64,000 nt of DNA from Pollutimonas sp036675275 (GTDB lineage: Bacteria; Pseudomonadota; Gammaproteobacteria; Burkholderiales; Burkholderiaceae_B): positions 1-64,000 of the forward strand of contig JAKFFG010000026.1 of NCBI GenBank assembly GCA_036675275.1, written 5' to 3'. Made by a program: the position numbers and the translations under genes. Under the pieces are notes generated by a model that had not been told where the DNA came from, did not search any database, and was given only the letters and a program-made list of their open reading frames with translations. This document shows positions 24,799 through 33,059 of the stretch, piece after piece; position 1 is the stretch's first letter, and every line of letters begins with the position of its first letter.

Positions 24799-25859
24799 TA
24801 TTTTCTCCAGCGCAATTTATTCTGAATCAGCACGTCGCAAGCCAGCAATGAGAACAGCAATATTCCCTGGAAAATCCCGGTAATCGCGCTGGGCATGCCC
24901 AGGCGGCTCTGCGAAAGTTCTCCGCCTATGTACAACAGTGCCATGACAAAGCTGGAAAAAATCACACCGATGGGGTGCAGGCGTCCCACGAAAGCTACGA
25001 TAATCGCCGCAAAGCCGTAGCCGGGCGAAATCGTCGGAGTGAGCTGGCCCACGGGGCCCATGATTTCGCAAGCGCCGGCCAATCCGGCCAGTCCACCCGA
25101 GACCAGCATGCCGGTCCACAGGGAACGGCGTGAAGAAAATCCCGCGTAACGGGCTGCCAGTGGAGCCAGGCCGCCCACGCGCAGTTTGAACCCCGAGAAG
25201 CTTCGGGCAAGGTAGAGCCAGCCCAGCACTGCCGCAAGCAGAGCCAGCACGATGCCGATATGCAGGCGCGTTCCGGGCAGCACGTTGGGCAACAGGAATC
25301 CTTCGGAAAAAAGCCGGGACTGGGGATAGCCGAATCCGTCCGGATCCATCAGCGCGCCGTGCACCAGGTAGCTCAGGAGCAGTTCGGCCACGTACACCAG
25401 CATCAATGAAACGAGAATTTCATTGGCGTTGTAGCGGTCGCGCAGCCAGGCCGTGATGGCGGCCCAGACCATCCCGCCCGCCACTCCGGCCAGCAAGGCC
25501 ACTGACATCAGCCAGAATCCGCCGTTGCTTCCGTCGTCGAAGTACAGGATGGCGGCGCCCGCGGCGATGGCGCCGGTTACCAGCTGGCCTTCGGCCCCGA
25601 TATTAAAGACGTTGGCGCGAAAGCAGATGGACAGGCCTACCGAAATAAGCAGCAAGGGAGCGAGCTTTGTGCCCACTTCCGACCAGCCCTGAAGGTCCTT
25701 GATGGGTTCCAGGAAGAATACCGCCAGGCTGGCAAAAGGATCTTTACCGACAGCCAGGAAGAGCACGATTCCGCAAGCCATCGTCAAAAACACTGCCAGC
25801 ACTGGAGAAAGCCATGCCATCAACAGCGATGGCTTCGCACGGGGTTCAAGCCTTAGCAT
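24798..25859 (-). CDS. BMP-type ABC transporter permease, first subunit (NupB/YufP-like)
   Basis: A 353-residue membrane permease. It opens with a long hydrophobic helix (LSPVLAVFLTMACGIVLFLAVG) and contains the family segment LLLISVGLSICFRANVFNIGAEGQLVTGAIAAG, and later FKLRVGGLAPLAARYAGFSSRR, the ATPase-contact region. The start overlaps the 3' end of the ATPase gene by 14 bp. With the second permease it forms the heterodimeric channel of the importer. Confidence 0.9.
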   Translation of the reverse strand: MLRLEPRAKPSLLMAWLSPVLAVFLTMACGIVLFLAVGKDPFASLAVFFLEPIKDLQGWSEVGTKLAPLLLISVGLSICFRANVFNIGAEGQLVTGAIAAGAAILYFDDGSNGGFWLMSVALLAGVAGGMVWAAITAWLRDRYNANEILVSLMLVYVAELLLSYLVHGALMDPDGFGYPQSRLFSEGFLLPNVLPGTRLHIGIVLALLAAVLGWLYLARSFSGFKLRVGGLAPLAARYAGFSSRRSLWTGMLVSGGLAGLAGACEIMGPVGQLTPTISPGYGFAAIIVAFVGRLHPIGVIFSSFVMALLYIGGELSQSRLGMPSAITGIFQGILLFSLLACDVLIQNKLRWRK

Positions 25860-27387
25860 GCGCGACCTCCGTGTCCGGGCTTCGGTCTGTGGAATCCCAC
25901 AAGCCGCTCATCCATTGCCCGATAAGGTCCTGGCTGGCTTGCGATGTTTTTATTGAAGGAGACATGCGTCCTTTTGCCAATACGACCAGACGGTCCGAGA
26001 TTTCGAACAGCTCATCGAGCTCTTCCGAAATGACCAACAAAGCGCAACCCGCATCGCGCAGGGCGAGCAGCTCGGATCGTATTTGGGCTGCCGCCCCGAC
26101 GTCCACGCCCCATGTGGGCTGTGCGACCAGCAGCACCCTGGGATGGCGCGTGACTTCGCGCCCAACAATATATTTTTGCAGGTTGCCGCCGGAAAGACTC
26201 GCGGCAATCGCCTGCACGCCCGAAGCTTTGACCTTGAAGCGTTGAACGATACCGGCAGCCAGTGACCGTGTGGCGCCATTATTGACCAGGCCTTTGCTGA
26301 CCGTTGCGCGGGTTTGATGAGACAGCAATATATTATGTGCCAGTGAAAGCTCGGGCACGGCGCCACGGCCGAGCCGCTCTTCGGGTACGACGCCTATGCC
26401 ATGGGCCCTGCGCCATGCCGTGGACTTGTCGCCGATTGGCGCGCCGTCGAGAATCAACGCCGTGCGGTCGGCACGGGTATCTTCGCCCGACAATACCGCC
26501 AGCAATTCCTGCTGCCCATTCCCGGACACCCCGGCAACACCCAGGATCTCGCCCGCCCTTACTTCGAAGTCGATGCCGTTCAGCTCCGTGGCGAACGGAT
26601 GCGCCTTTGCGAGCGTAAGCTGCCGCACCGACAGCCTGGCTTCGCCGGCGGGACGTTCATGATGCACGACCGCAGGCGGCTCGGAACCTATCATGAGCCG
26701 CGACAGGCTGGCATCGGTCTCGTTACGCGGATCGCAAACGCCGGTGACCCTGCCCCCCCGCATGACTGTGCAGGTATGGCAGAGGGCCCGGATTTCGTCA
26801 AGCTTGTGACTGATATAAAGAATGCTGCAACCCTCTTGCGCCAACTTGCGCAGAGTCTCGAACAACTTGTCTACCGCCTGCGGGGTAAGAACCGAGGTGG
26901 GTTCGTCAAGAATAAGCAACTGAGGGCGACCAAGCAGCGCCCGGACGATCTCCACCCGTTGACACTCACCGACCGACAAGGTGTGCACATGCCGTTGCGG
27001 TTCGAGGTCCAGCCCATATTGGCGAGCGGTATCGGCTATGCGGCTTTCAATATCGCCCAGCCGGATATTGGAAGGCAGGCCCAGCGCTATGTTCTCGGCG
27101 ACGGTCAGGGTGTCGAACAGCGAGAAATGCTGGAACACCATGCCTATGCCCAGTTCCCTGGCAGCCGCCGGACTGGAAATACGCAGTTCTTGCTCATTCC
27201 AGAACATTTTCCCGCTGTCCGGCTTGGTCACGCCATAGATGATCTTCATCAGGGTGGATTTGCCTGCGCCGTTCTCGCCCAGCACGGCGTGAATTTCACC
27301 GGGGAGGACGGTGAGGTCGACCTTGTCGTTGGCCACAACCGCGGGATACTGCTTGGTGATCTGTTTCAGCGCAAGACGGGTAGTCAT
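25846..27387 (-). CDS. BMP-type ABC transporter ATPase with two nucleotide-binding domains (NupA/YufO-like)
   Basis: A 513-residue double ATPase. The first domain has Walker A GENGAGKST, signature LSVGECQRVEI and Walker B LLILDEPTSVLTP. The second has the degenerate GVSGNGQQELL in place of Walker A and signature LSGGNLQKYIVGREV, the usual asymmetry of the sugar/nucleoside importer class. It is the first gene of the importer operon; the start MTTRLALKQITKQYPAV fits the family. A small proteolipid gene ends 5 bp downstream of it on the same strand side, outside the operon direction. Confidence 0.92.
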   Translation of the reverse strand: MTTRLALKQITKQYPAVVANDKVDLTVLPGEIHAVLGENGAGKSTLMKIIYGVTKPDSGKMFWNEQELRISSPAAARELGIGMVFQHFSLFDTLTVAENIALGLPSNIRLGDIESRIADTARQYGLDLEPQRHVHTLSVGECQRVEIVRALLGRPQLLILDEPTSVLTPQAVDKLFETLRKLAQEGCSILYISHKLDEIRALCHTCTVMRGGRVTGVCDPRNETDASLSRLMIGSEPPAVVHHERPAGEARLSVRQLTLAKAHPFATELNGIDFEVRAGEILGVAGVSGNGQQELLAVLSGEDTRADRTALILDGAPIGDKSTAWRRAHGIGVVPEERLGRGAVPELSLAHNILLSHQTRATVSKGLVNNGATRSLAAGIVQRFKVKASGVQAIAASLSGGNLQKYIVGREVTRHPRVLLVAQPTWGVDVGAAAQIRSELLALRDAGCALLVISEELDELFEISDRLVVLAKGRMSPSIKTSQASQDLIGQWMSGLWDSTDRSPDTEVAHAKA

Positions 27388-27392
27388 AGGGG

Positions 27393-27584
27393 CTAACGTT
27401 GCTGCAACGCCTTTTCGATCTTCTTATCGGTTTTATACTGGCTCAAGGCATATACTGCCCAGATCGTGGCCGGCAGCCAACCGACCAATGTGATCTGCAG
27501 TATCAGGCACACAATACCTGCAATAGGCCGCCCAATGGTGAAGAATGTAAGCCAGGGCAATAACAGGGCAATGATCAGTCGCAT
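27393..27584 (-). CDS. Pmp3/YqaE-family small membrane proteolipid
   Basis: A 63-residue protein that lies just upstream of the ABC ATPase gene (5 bp gap, same strand). It has two hydrophobic helices with the family pattern: LLPWLTFFTIGRPIAGIVCLILQITLVGWLPATIWAVYAL, including the conserved internal P and the WLPxxIWA motif, and a basic C-terminus (KTDKKIEKALQQR). Pmp3-type proteolipids affect membrane potential and salt tolerance in yeast and plants; the bacterial role is unclear. The ATG at 27584 gives the standard family length. An upstream in-frame start would add non-family sequence. Confidence 0.82.
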   Translation of the reverse strand: MRLIIALLLPWLTFFTIGRPIAGIVCLILQITLVGWLPATIWAVYALSQYKTDKKIEKALQQR

Positions 27585-27658
27585 TATTCGACACCATTTC
27601 CATTGAAAGTTCAGAGAGCCTGCTATTCTAACCGCTGCGTAAATTGGGGTTATCAAAT

Positions 27659-28150
27659 ATGACTGATATTGCATCCAGCATCTGGACCACAATCGTTCAT
27701 GAATTCTCCGATATTCCCGACATAGAGCAGGCAACACGGATTCTGCTTCGCTTGTCGATGGCGATCGCCCTGGGCGCCGCCATAGGATACGAGCGCGAGC
27801 TGCGCGGGAAAGACGCCGGGCTTCGCACCCATATGCTGGTGTCGCTGGGCGCTGCAATCTTCATCCTTGCACCGCTGCAAATCGGTATGCCCATCGAGGA
27901 TGCCAGCCGTGTGCTCCAGGGCATCATTGCCGGCATTGGCTTCCTGGGGGCCGGCGCCATCCTCAAGATGAGCGATGATCAAGAGGTAAAAGGACTAACC
28001 ACGGCGGCCAGCGTGTGGGTGGCCGCCGGCATAGGCATCGCCGCCGGAATGGGTCTGGAAGCCACCGCGGTGGTCAGCACCTTGGCAGTGTTATTCATTC
28101 TGGTCGTGGTCAGGCGGATGGAAGACAACATCGACACGGATCCCCAGTAA
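27659..28150 (+). CDS. MgtC/SapB family inner-membrane protein
   Basis: A 163-residue protein with about five helices and the MgtC family signature GYERELRGKDAGLRTHMLVSLGAA, followed by GIIAGIGFLGAGAILK and GLTTAASVWVAAGIGIAAGMG. It lacks the long C-terminal cytoplasmic domain of virulence-associated MgtC, so it belongs to the shorter SapB-like group of uncertain role (Mg2+ limitation, membrane-potential or ATP-synthase effects are reported for relatives). The ATG at 27659 is chosen over an upstream GTG/ATG-type codon at 27644 because MTDIASS leads straight into the first helix. Confidence 0.88.
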   Translation: MTDIASSIWTTIVHEFSDIPDIEQATRILLRLSMAIALGAAIGYERELRGKDAGLRTHMLVSLGAAIFILAPLQIGMPIEDASRVLQGIIAGIGFLGAGAILKMSDDQEVKGLTTAASVWVAAGIGIAAGMGLEATAVVSTLAVLFILVVVRRMEDNIDTDPQ

Positions 28151-28164
28151 CAGGCCGTTATAGA

Positions 28165-30228
28165 TTACGGTCGCGGCTGCGAAGACGGCCAGCTATCCCG
28201 GGGGTTTTCCGGTTTTTCTTTTTCTTCGCTGCGGGCCGGCTTTGACTTTTTATCACCCTCGCCTACCAGCGGCTCGCAATCGTTGGATTCGTTGGTTCCG
28301 GTATTGAGCAAGGGCAGCAGCGCGGCAAACGGAGTGGCCACAACGCCCAGCGCTATGGCGGCGCCGGCACGCGCCGCCAAAGGCCCCACCTGCACGCCCA
28401 CATCAGGGTTCTTGAGAGTGCCTTTTGCGTACAGGGGCGAGCGTAAAGTGAAGATGCGCAACGACTTGTTTGCCGGCCGTATATCGAGATCCAGCACCTC
28501 GGTGCGCAGGTTTATTTCCCCAGTGATATCCACCGTTGTATCTTCTGTTTCGAGCTTGAAGACACGCGTTTGCACGAGCCCATCGCGAACGACGAAATCG
28601 GCGGCGACGCAATTCAAAACAACTTGTTTGTCGCCAAACAGCTTGGCCATGATCATGTTGGCCACATTGAGGCCGGCGGCTTCCAACAGGAAATCACTGA
28701 CCGTGCCGCGGCTTACCAATGCATTGATTTCGCCGTCGGCGTGTCCGAGGAGCTCGGCGATGGAACTGCCTCGTCCCTTGAGGGATGCATTGCCGTGCAG
28801 TTCGCCAAAACTGGCATCCATGCTTTCCGCCCCGGGGAAGAGTTTCTTCAGCTTCAGGTGACGGGCGGCAGTCTGCATCTCAGCCTGCATTTTTTCTTCG
28901 CGGCCGTCCACGGTTATTGTGTTGCTGAGCGTTCCACCGGCGAATCCGAAATTCAGCGGCGTCAGCGACAGGACACTGTCCTGCAGCTTGACATGCGCCT
29001 GGATGTTATCGAGCGGCAGATCCTCGTCGCGGAGTATCTTCAGGCCCTTGAACTTCACATCGGCGTCCATGGTTCCCCAGGCCTTGGTACTGATGGGGTC
29101 GACGGGAAGGGCCTTGTTCGGCGGTTGCTTCACCTTGTCTTCATCGCCTTTACCCTTGACATCGCTGGTGTTCGCACCGATAAGCGGCCCAAGATCCTTG
29201 AACCGCAGCAGCTTTGATTCGACCTCGCCGATAAGGAGCGACCGCGGCTCGCGCAACTGGTACTCCAGCGTACCGTTCAGGTCGCTCTCGCCCACGATGC
29301 CTTTGAAGTTCTCATACCGCCATTTGTCATCGTCGCCTTCGAGCATGCCGATGAGCCGGCCTTCAGTGCTATAAGGCGGCGTATTGGGCAAGGTGACGCC
29401 GATGAGCGGATACAGGTCGGCCATGCTGTTGCCCGCGAGGCTGAGCCGGACATCGAGGGACGCCAGCTGCTGGGGCCTGGTTACCGAGCCTTCGATAGCT
29501 ATGGTAGTTTCTCCGACGCTGACCTTGCCCAGCAGTGGGAATGGATCGCTGCCCGCCCGCAAAGACAGGATGTCGCCCGCTTTTCCTTCGCCGCTGATGT
29601 CGGCATCGTTATAACTGCCGCTGGCTTTGAAGCCTATGCCGTAACCGCCTTCGCCCTCCTGCTTCAGGGTATCCAGTTCGGCGTTCAGGTCTAGCTTGCT
29701 GGCCACGTCAATGACATGCACCCTGGCCTGCGACAATTGCACCTGTTGAAGATCGAATTTCCATTTCGGCGCCGTCTGGTCCTTGGCGTCTTCCTGGGTG
29801 AAAGTCCAGTTGTTTGCGCCTTCAGCATCCCGGTTGAGCAATACATTGGCCTGGTCGATTTTGAGGCGTGGCAATTCTATCGTGTGGTCGAGCAAGGCAA
29901 GGGGATTGATCACGACCGTTACGTTCTTGACCTCGGCCATATTGCCTTCCAGAGCACTTCCCTGCGGGTTTCCGATGGTAAGCTGCTGGGCTGTGATTTC
30001 CGGCCATGGCACCCAGCCGCGCCACCCGCTTTGATCCTGGGGACGCAACCAGTTCACCGAGAGGTCGCCTTCGATAGCCACTGGCCGGTTGGCGAGTTCG
30101 GTGGCTTGCTTGTTGATCCAGGGCTTGGCGTGGTTCCAGTTGAACGTGGCTACTATAAGCACGGCCAGAGCCAATACCGCCAGAAGGCTGGCGCATCCCC
30201 ATAAGATAATTTTTATATAGCGCGGCAT
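28165..30228 (-). CDS. AsmA family protein
   Basis: A 687-residue envelope protein. A basic tip and one N-terminal membrane helix (IILWGCASLLAVLALAVLIVATF) are followed by the AsmA opening NKQATELANRPVAIEGDLSVNWLRPQ, and a long beta-rich periplasmic region with repeated DLNGTLEYQL-like and LDLDIRPANKSLRIF segments near the end. AsmA-like proteins form periplasm-spanning lipid-transfer bridges or affect outer-membrane assembly. The C-terminal 40 residues are Lys/Glu/Pro-rich. The gene is convergent with mgtC (14-bp gap). Confidence 0.88.
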   Translation of the reverse strand: MPRYIKIILWGCASLLAVLALAVLIVATFNWNHAKPWINKQATELANRPVAIEGDLSVNWLRPQDQSGWRGWVPWPEITAQQLTIGNPQGSALEGNMAEVKNVTVVINPLALLDHTIELPRLKIDQANVLLNRDAEGANNWTFTQEDAKDQTAPKWKFDLQQVQLSQARVHVIDVASKLDLNAELDTLKQEGEGGYGIGFKASGSYNDADISGEGKAGDILSLRAGSDPFPLLGKVSVGETTIAIEGSVTRPQQLASLDVRLSLAGNSMADLYPLIGVTLPNTPPYSTEGRLIGMLEGDDDKWRYENFKGIVGESDLNGTLEYQLREPRSLLIGEVESKLLRFKDLGPLIGANTSDVKGKGDEDKVKQPPNKALPVDPISTKAWGTMDADVKFKGLKILRDEDLPLDNIQAHVKLQDSVLSLTPLNFGFAGGTLSNTITVDGREEKMQAEMQTAARHLKLKKLFPGAESMDASFGELHGNASLKGRGSSIAELLGHADGEINALVSRGTVSDFLLEAAGLNVANMIMAKLFGDKQVVLNCVAADFVVRDGLVQTRVFKLETEDTTVDITGEINLRTEVLDLDIRPANKSLRIFTLRSPLYAKGTLKNPDVGVQVGPLAARAGAAIALGVVATPFAALLPLLNTGTNESNDCEPLVGEGDKKSKPARSEEKEKPENPRDSWPSSQPRP

Positions 30229-30334
30229 GTTGGCTCCCCGGATTCACCGCCCCCGTGAGGCGGTAGCCGATGCTTCATTGTAGGAGCACCGCCATCCCGT
30301 CCTTGATACCAAACAATACCGTGCACGACGAAAT

Positions 30335-30375
30335 GCCGCAACTATATGGCCGGGTCCCCGACATATAGTTGCGGC
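30335..30375. repeat. Perfect 14-bp inverted repeat upstream of the asmA-like gene
   Basis: GCCGCAACTATATG (30335-30348) and CATATAGTTGCGGC (30362-30375) are perfect inverted copies around a 13-base spacer. It lies about 107 bp upstream of the asmA start and 49 bp past the ahpF stop. No T tract follows. It could be an operator or a structural element of either transcript. Confidence 0.75.
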
Positions 30376-30385
30376 GAGAATGAAG

Positions 30386-30414
30386 GGCTGCCGGAAGAGG
30401 CCTGACCGGCAGCC
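30386..30414 (-). terminator. Hairpin downstream of ahpF
   Basis: GGCTGCCGG and CCGGCAGCC form a 9-bp perfect stem around an 11-base loop, starting 9 bp past the ahpF stop on the minus strand. The following minus-strand bases are CTTCATTCTC, so the T run is poor; the position favours a terminator. Confidence 0.5.
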
Positions 30415-30423
30415 TATAGGGAT

Positions 30424-32022
30424 TTATGCCGTAACGGTTTCTGCTGCCGTAGCCGGCTCGACTTCTTCGTCGCCTACCGAACTGCGTATCAGATAGTCGA
30501 AGGCGCTGAGCGCCGCCTTGGCCCCGTCGCCGGCCGCGATGACAATTTGCTTGTAGGGCACGGTGGTGACATCGCCGGCCGCAAATACGCCGGGCAATGA
30601 AGTCTGGCCCTTGGCATCCACCTCGATTTCACCATGGCGCGACAAGGCCAGTGTGCCTTCAAGCCACTCTGTATTGGGCACCAGTCCGATCTGGATGAAC
30701 ACGCCTTCGAGCTCGATGCGGCGGAGTTCATCGGACTTGCGATCCTTGTACGACAAGGCGTTTACCTTCTTGCCGTCGCCGTGTATCTCAGTGGTCAGCG
30801 CGCCCGTAATGACAGTAACGTTCGGCAGGCTGTGCAACTTGCGCTGCAGAACGGCATCGGCACGCAAGCTGTCGCCGTATTCGATCAAGGTCACATGCTT
30901 GACCAGCCCGGCCAGATCTATGGCGGCTTCCACTCCGGAGTTACCGCCGCCGATCACCGAAACCCGCTTTCCCTTGAACAGCGGACCGTCGCAATGCGGG
31001 CAGTACGCGACACCGTTGTTGCGGTACTCGCGCTCGCCCGGCACATTGATTTCGCGCCAGCGGGCACCTGTGGACAGGATGACAGTCTTGCTTTTCAGCA
31101 CGCCGCCGTTGGCCAGCTTGACTTCAATGAGCTTGCCGGGCACCAGGCTTGTTGCTTCCTGCAGATTGATGATGTCGACGTCGTAAGCCTTGACGTGCTG
31201 CTCGAGCGCCGAGGCAAACTTCGGCCCTTCGGTTTCTTTCACCGAAATGAAGTTTTCTATCGCCATGGTGTCGAGCACCTGACCGCCGAAGCGCTGCGCC
31301 ACGACACCGGTGCGTATGCCCTTGCGGGCGGCATAGACCGCCGCGGCCGCGCCTGCAGGGCCTCCGCCCACAATCAGAACATCGTAAGCATCTTTGGCGC
31401 TCAGTTCTTCAGCCTTGCGGCTGGATGCACCCGTATCCAGTTTGGCCAGAATTTCTTCGACGCTGGAACGCCCCTGGCCGAATACTTCGCCGTTCAGGAA
31501 CATGGTGGGCACCGACATGATCTGACGAGCGTCCACTTCGCTCTGGTACAAGGCGCCGTCGATGGCTACGTGCTGAATGCGCGGGTTGATGATAGACATC
31601 ACGTTCAGCGCCTGGACAACATCGGGGCAATTCTGGCATGACAAGGAGAAATAGGTCTCGAACTTGTAGTCGCCGTCGAGATTGCGTATTTGTTCGATCA
31701 CAGCTTCGTCGAGCTTGATCGGATGGCCGCCGACCTGGAGCAAGGCCAGGACGAGCGAGGTGAATTCGTGGCCCATCGGTATACCGGCGAAGCGCACACT
31801 GATGTCAGTGCCGCTGCGGTTAATACTGAATGAAGGCTTGCGTTCATTGCTGTCGTTACGCTCCGTCAACGTGATGCGATCCGACATCAGCGCGATTTCC
31901 TGCAGGAGTTCGCGCAATTCAACAGATTTGGCGCCGCCGTCAAGGCAGGCCACGATCTCGATGGGTTGCGAGACCCTTTCCATATAGGATTTCAACTGAT
32001 TCTTGATATTTGCATCTAACAT
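30424..32022 (-). CDS. ahpF: Alkyl hydroperoxide reductase subunit F
   Basis: A 532-residue FAD-dependent disulfide reductase that passes NADH electrons to AhpC. The N-terminal double-thioredoxin-fold domain carries the C129-x-x-C132 pair (SCQNCPDV). The FAD domain has GGGPAG at residues 219-224, and the thioredoxin-reductase-like redox centre is C341-x-x-C344 (YCPHCDG). The FAD C-terminal motif is LPGVFAAGDVTTVPYKQIVIAAGDGA. Length and cysteine pattern match AhpF and exclude plain thioredoxin reductase. It is downstream of ahpC with a 109-bp gap. Confidence 0.96.
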   Translation of the reverse strand: MLDANIKNQLKSYMERVSQPIEIVACLDGGAKSVELRELLQEIALMSDRITLTERNDSNERKPSFSINRSGTDISVRFAGIPMGHEFTSLVLALLQVGGHPIKLDEAVIEQIRNLDGDYKFETYFSLSCQNCPDVVQALNVMSIINPRIQHVAIDGALYQSEVDARQIMSVPTMFLNGEVFGQGRSSVEEILAKLDTGASSRKAEELSAKDAYDVLIVGGGPAGAAAAVYAARKGIRTGVVAQRFGGQVLDTMAIENFISVKETEGPKFASALEQHVKAYDVDIINLQEATSLVPGKLIEVKLANGGVLKSKTVILSTGARWREINVPGEREYRNNGVAYCPHCDGPLFKGKRVSVIGGGNSGVEAAIDLAGLVKHVTLIEYGDSLRADAVLQRKLHSLPNVTVITGALTTEIHGDGKKVNALSYKDRKSDELRRIELEGVFIQIGLVPNTEWLEGTLALSRHGEIEVDAKGQTSLPGVFAAGDVTTVPYKQIVIAAGDGAKAALSAFDYLIRSSVGDEEVEPATAAETVTA

Positions 32023-32058
32023 AACGTATCGACCTTCTTGATAAGAGGAATTCGGGAT

Positions 32059-32089
32059 GTCGCGCCCCGGCTCGTAGCCATGGCGCGAC
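32059..32089. other. Inverted repeat between ahpC and ahpF
   Basis: GTCGCGCC and GGCGCGAC are inverted copies with a 15-base spacer in the 109-bp ahpC-ahpF gap. No T tract follows on either strand. It may attenuate ahpF relative to ahpC, which is normally needed in larger amounts. Confidence 0.4.
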
Positions 32090-32131
32090 GGGGAACGTAT
32101 ACTTACCTGCTTATCGCAAGCGAGCTACGAT

Positions 32132-32695
32132 TTAGATCTTGCCTACGAGGTCCAACGAAGGAGTCAACGTCTCGGCGCCTTCTTCCCATTTGGCAGGGCA
32201 AACTTCACCTGGATGGGCGGCAATGTACTGAGCGGCCTTGACCTTGCGCAGCAGTTCGGAGGCAACACGGCCGATGCCGTTGTCATGCACTTCCATTACT
32301 TTGATCTCGCCTTCAGGATTCACCACGAACGTACCGCGCAATGCAATGCCTTCTTCTTCGATCAGAACTTCGAAGTTACGGGCCAATACATGGGTAGGGT
32401 CGGCGATCATGGGGTACTGTACTTTGCCGATGGCGGCCGATGTGTCGTGCCAGGCCTTGTGCGAGAAATGGGTGTCTGTCGACACGCTGTAGATTTCGAC
32501 GCCAAGCTTCTGGAATTCAGCATACTGCTCGGCCAGATCTTCCAATTCGGTTGGGCACACGAAAGTGAAGTCGGCAGGATAGAAAACAAATACCGACCAT
32601 TTGCCCGCAACAGACTCGTCGCTTACGTCGACGAACTTGCCGTTATGAAATGCCGTGGCTTTGAATGGCTTGATTTGCGTATTGATCAGGGACAT
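32132..32695 (-). CDS. ahpC: Alkyl hydroperoxide reductase subunit C (peroxiredoxin)
   Basis: A 187-residue typical 2-Cys peroxiredoxin. The peroxidatic cysteine is C47 in FYPADFTFVCPTE, and the resolving cysteine is C166 in GEVCPAKW; the GGxG-like and YF-like C-terminal sensitivity features end in LTPSLDLVGKI. It reduces H2O2, organic hydroperoxides and peroxynitrite and is recycled by AhpF. AAGGAAAACACA precedes the start. The upstream region carries an OxyR-like half site. Confidence 0.97.
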   Translation of the reverse strand: MSLINTQIKPFKATAFHNGKFVDVSDESVAGKWSVFVFYPADFTFVCPTELEDLAEQYAEFQKLGVEIYSVSTDTHFSHKAWHDTSAAIGKVQYPMIADPTHVLARNFEVLIEEEGIALRGTFVVNPEGEIKVMEVHDNGIGRVASELLRKVKAAQYIAAHPGEVCPAKWEEGAETLTPSLDLVGKI

Positions 32696-33059
32696 TGTGT
32701 TTTCCTTAAAGTGGTTGAAAAACTGAACACAACGTCAGTATAGGTCATAACTATCATTTACCATAATTGATAGTTTTTATATTGGCCATTGGTTTTGCCT
32801 ATAGCCCGACGCAATCAATCTCGCCCGATCAATCTTTTGATGCGCATCCCGCTGCGCGCGAGTCACGTTCGAATGACCGGCCGGATTCACTCGCACTGGA
32901 GCGGCGATACATTGCATAAACAGCCCGAAGCACCCCGTCTCTACATCAGCGTTACACTTTTTACCTTAATTTGCATTAACAGATAACAAAAAGAAAGTAA
33001 GATTGCTTTTCATTTCCGCAATCAGCCGTACGGCCCATTAACTTTCTTATAGTGGTGGC
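32696..33059. promoter_or_regulatory. Divergent control region between ahpC and the T6SS operon
   Basis: This 364-bp gap is the largest in the window. It is AT-rich at both ends. The ahpC side holds an OxyR-like site and a TATACT hexamer (minus strand, 32742-32737) placed about 40 bp before the ahpC start. The tssA side has an A-rich tract (about 32975-33002), and TTATAGTGGTGGC directly before the tssA ATG. No open frame of note and no RNA gene were recognised in the middle part (about 32800-32960). Confidence 0.6.
32739..32755. promoter_or_regulatory. OxyR-like binding site upstream of ahpC
   Basis: ATAG-N7-CTAT is present at 32740-32754, inside TATAGGTCATAACTATC, a close match to one half of the OxyR consensus ATAG-N7-CTAT-N7-ATAG-N7-CTAT. 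The second half is not in register; another GATAG lies at 32769-32773, making CTATCA-N11-TGATAG a further dyad. The site is 45-60 bp from the ahpC start. OxyR control of ahpC is well established in proteobacteria; binding here is inferred. Confidence 0.6.

Noticed and set aside
32782..32800. Possible sigma-54 promoter TGGCCATTGGTTTTGC ahead of the T6SS operon
   Set aside because: The GG to GC spacing is 11 rather than 10 bases, the -24 element is poor, and it lies about 260 bp from tssA.
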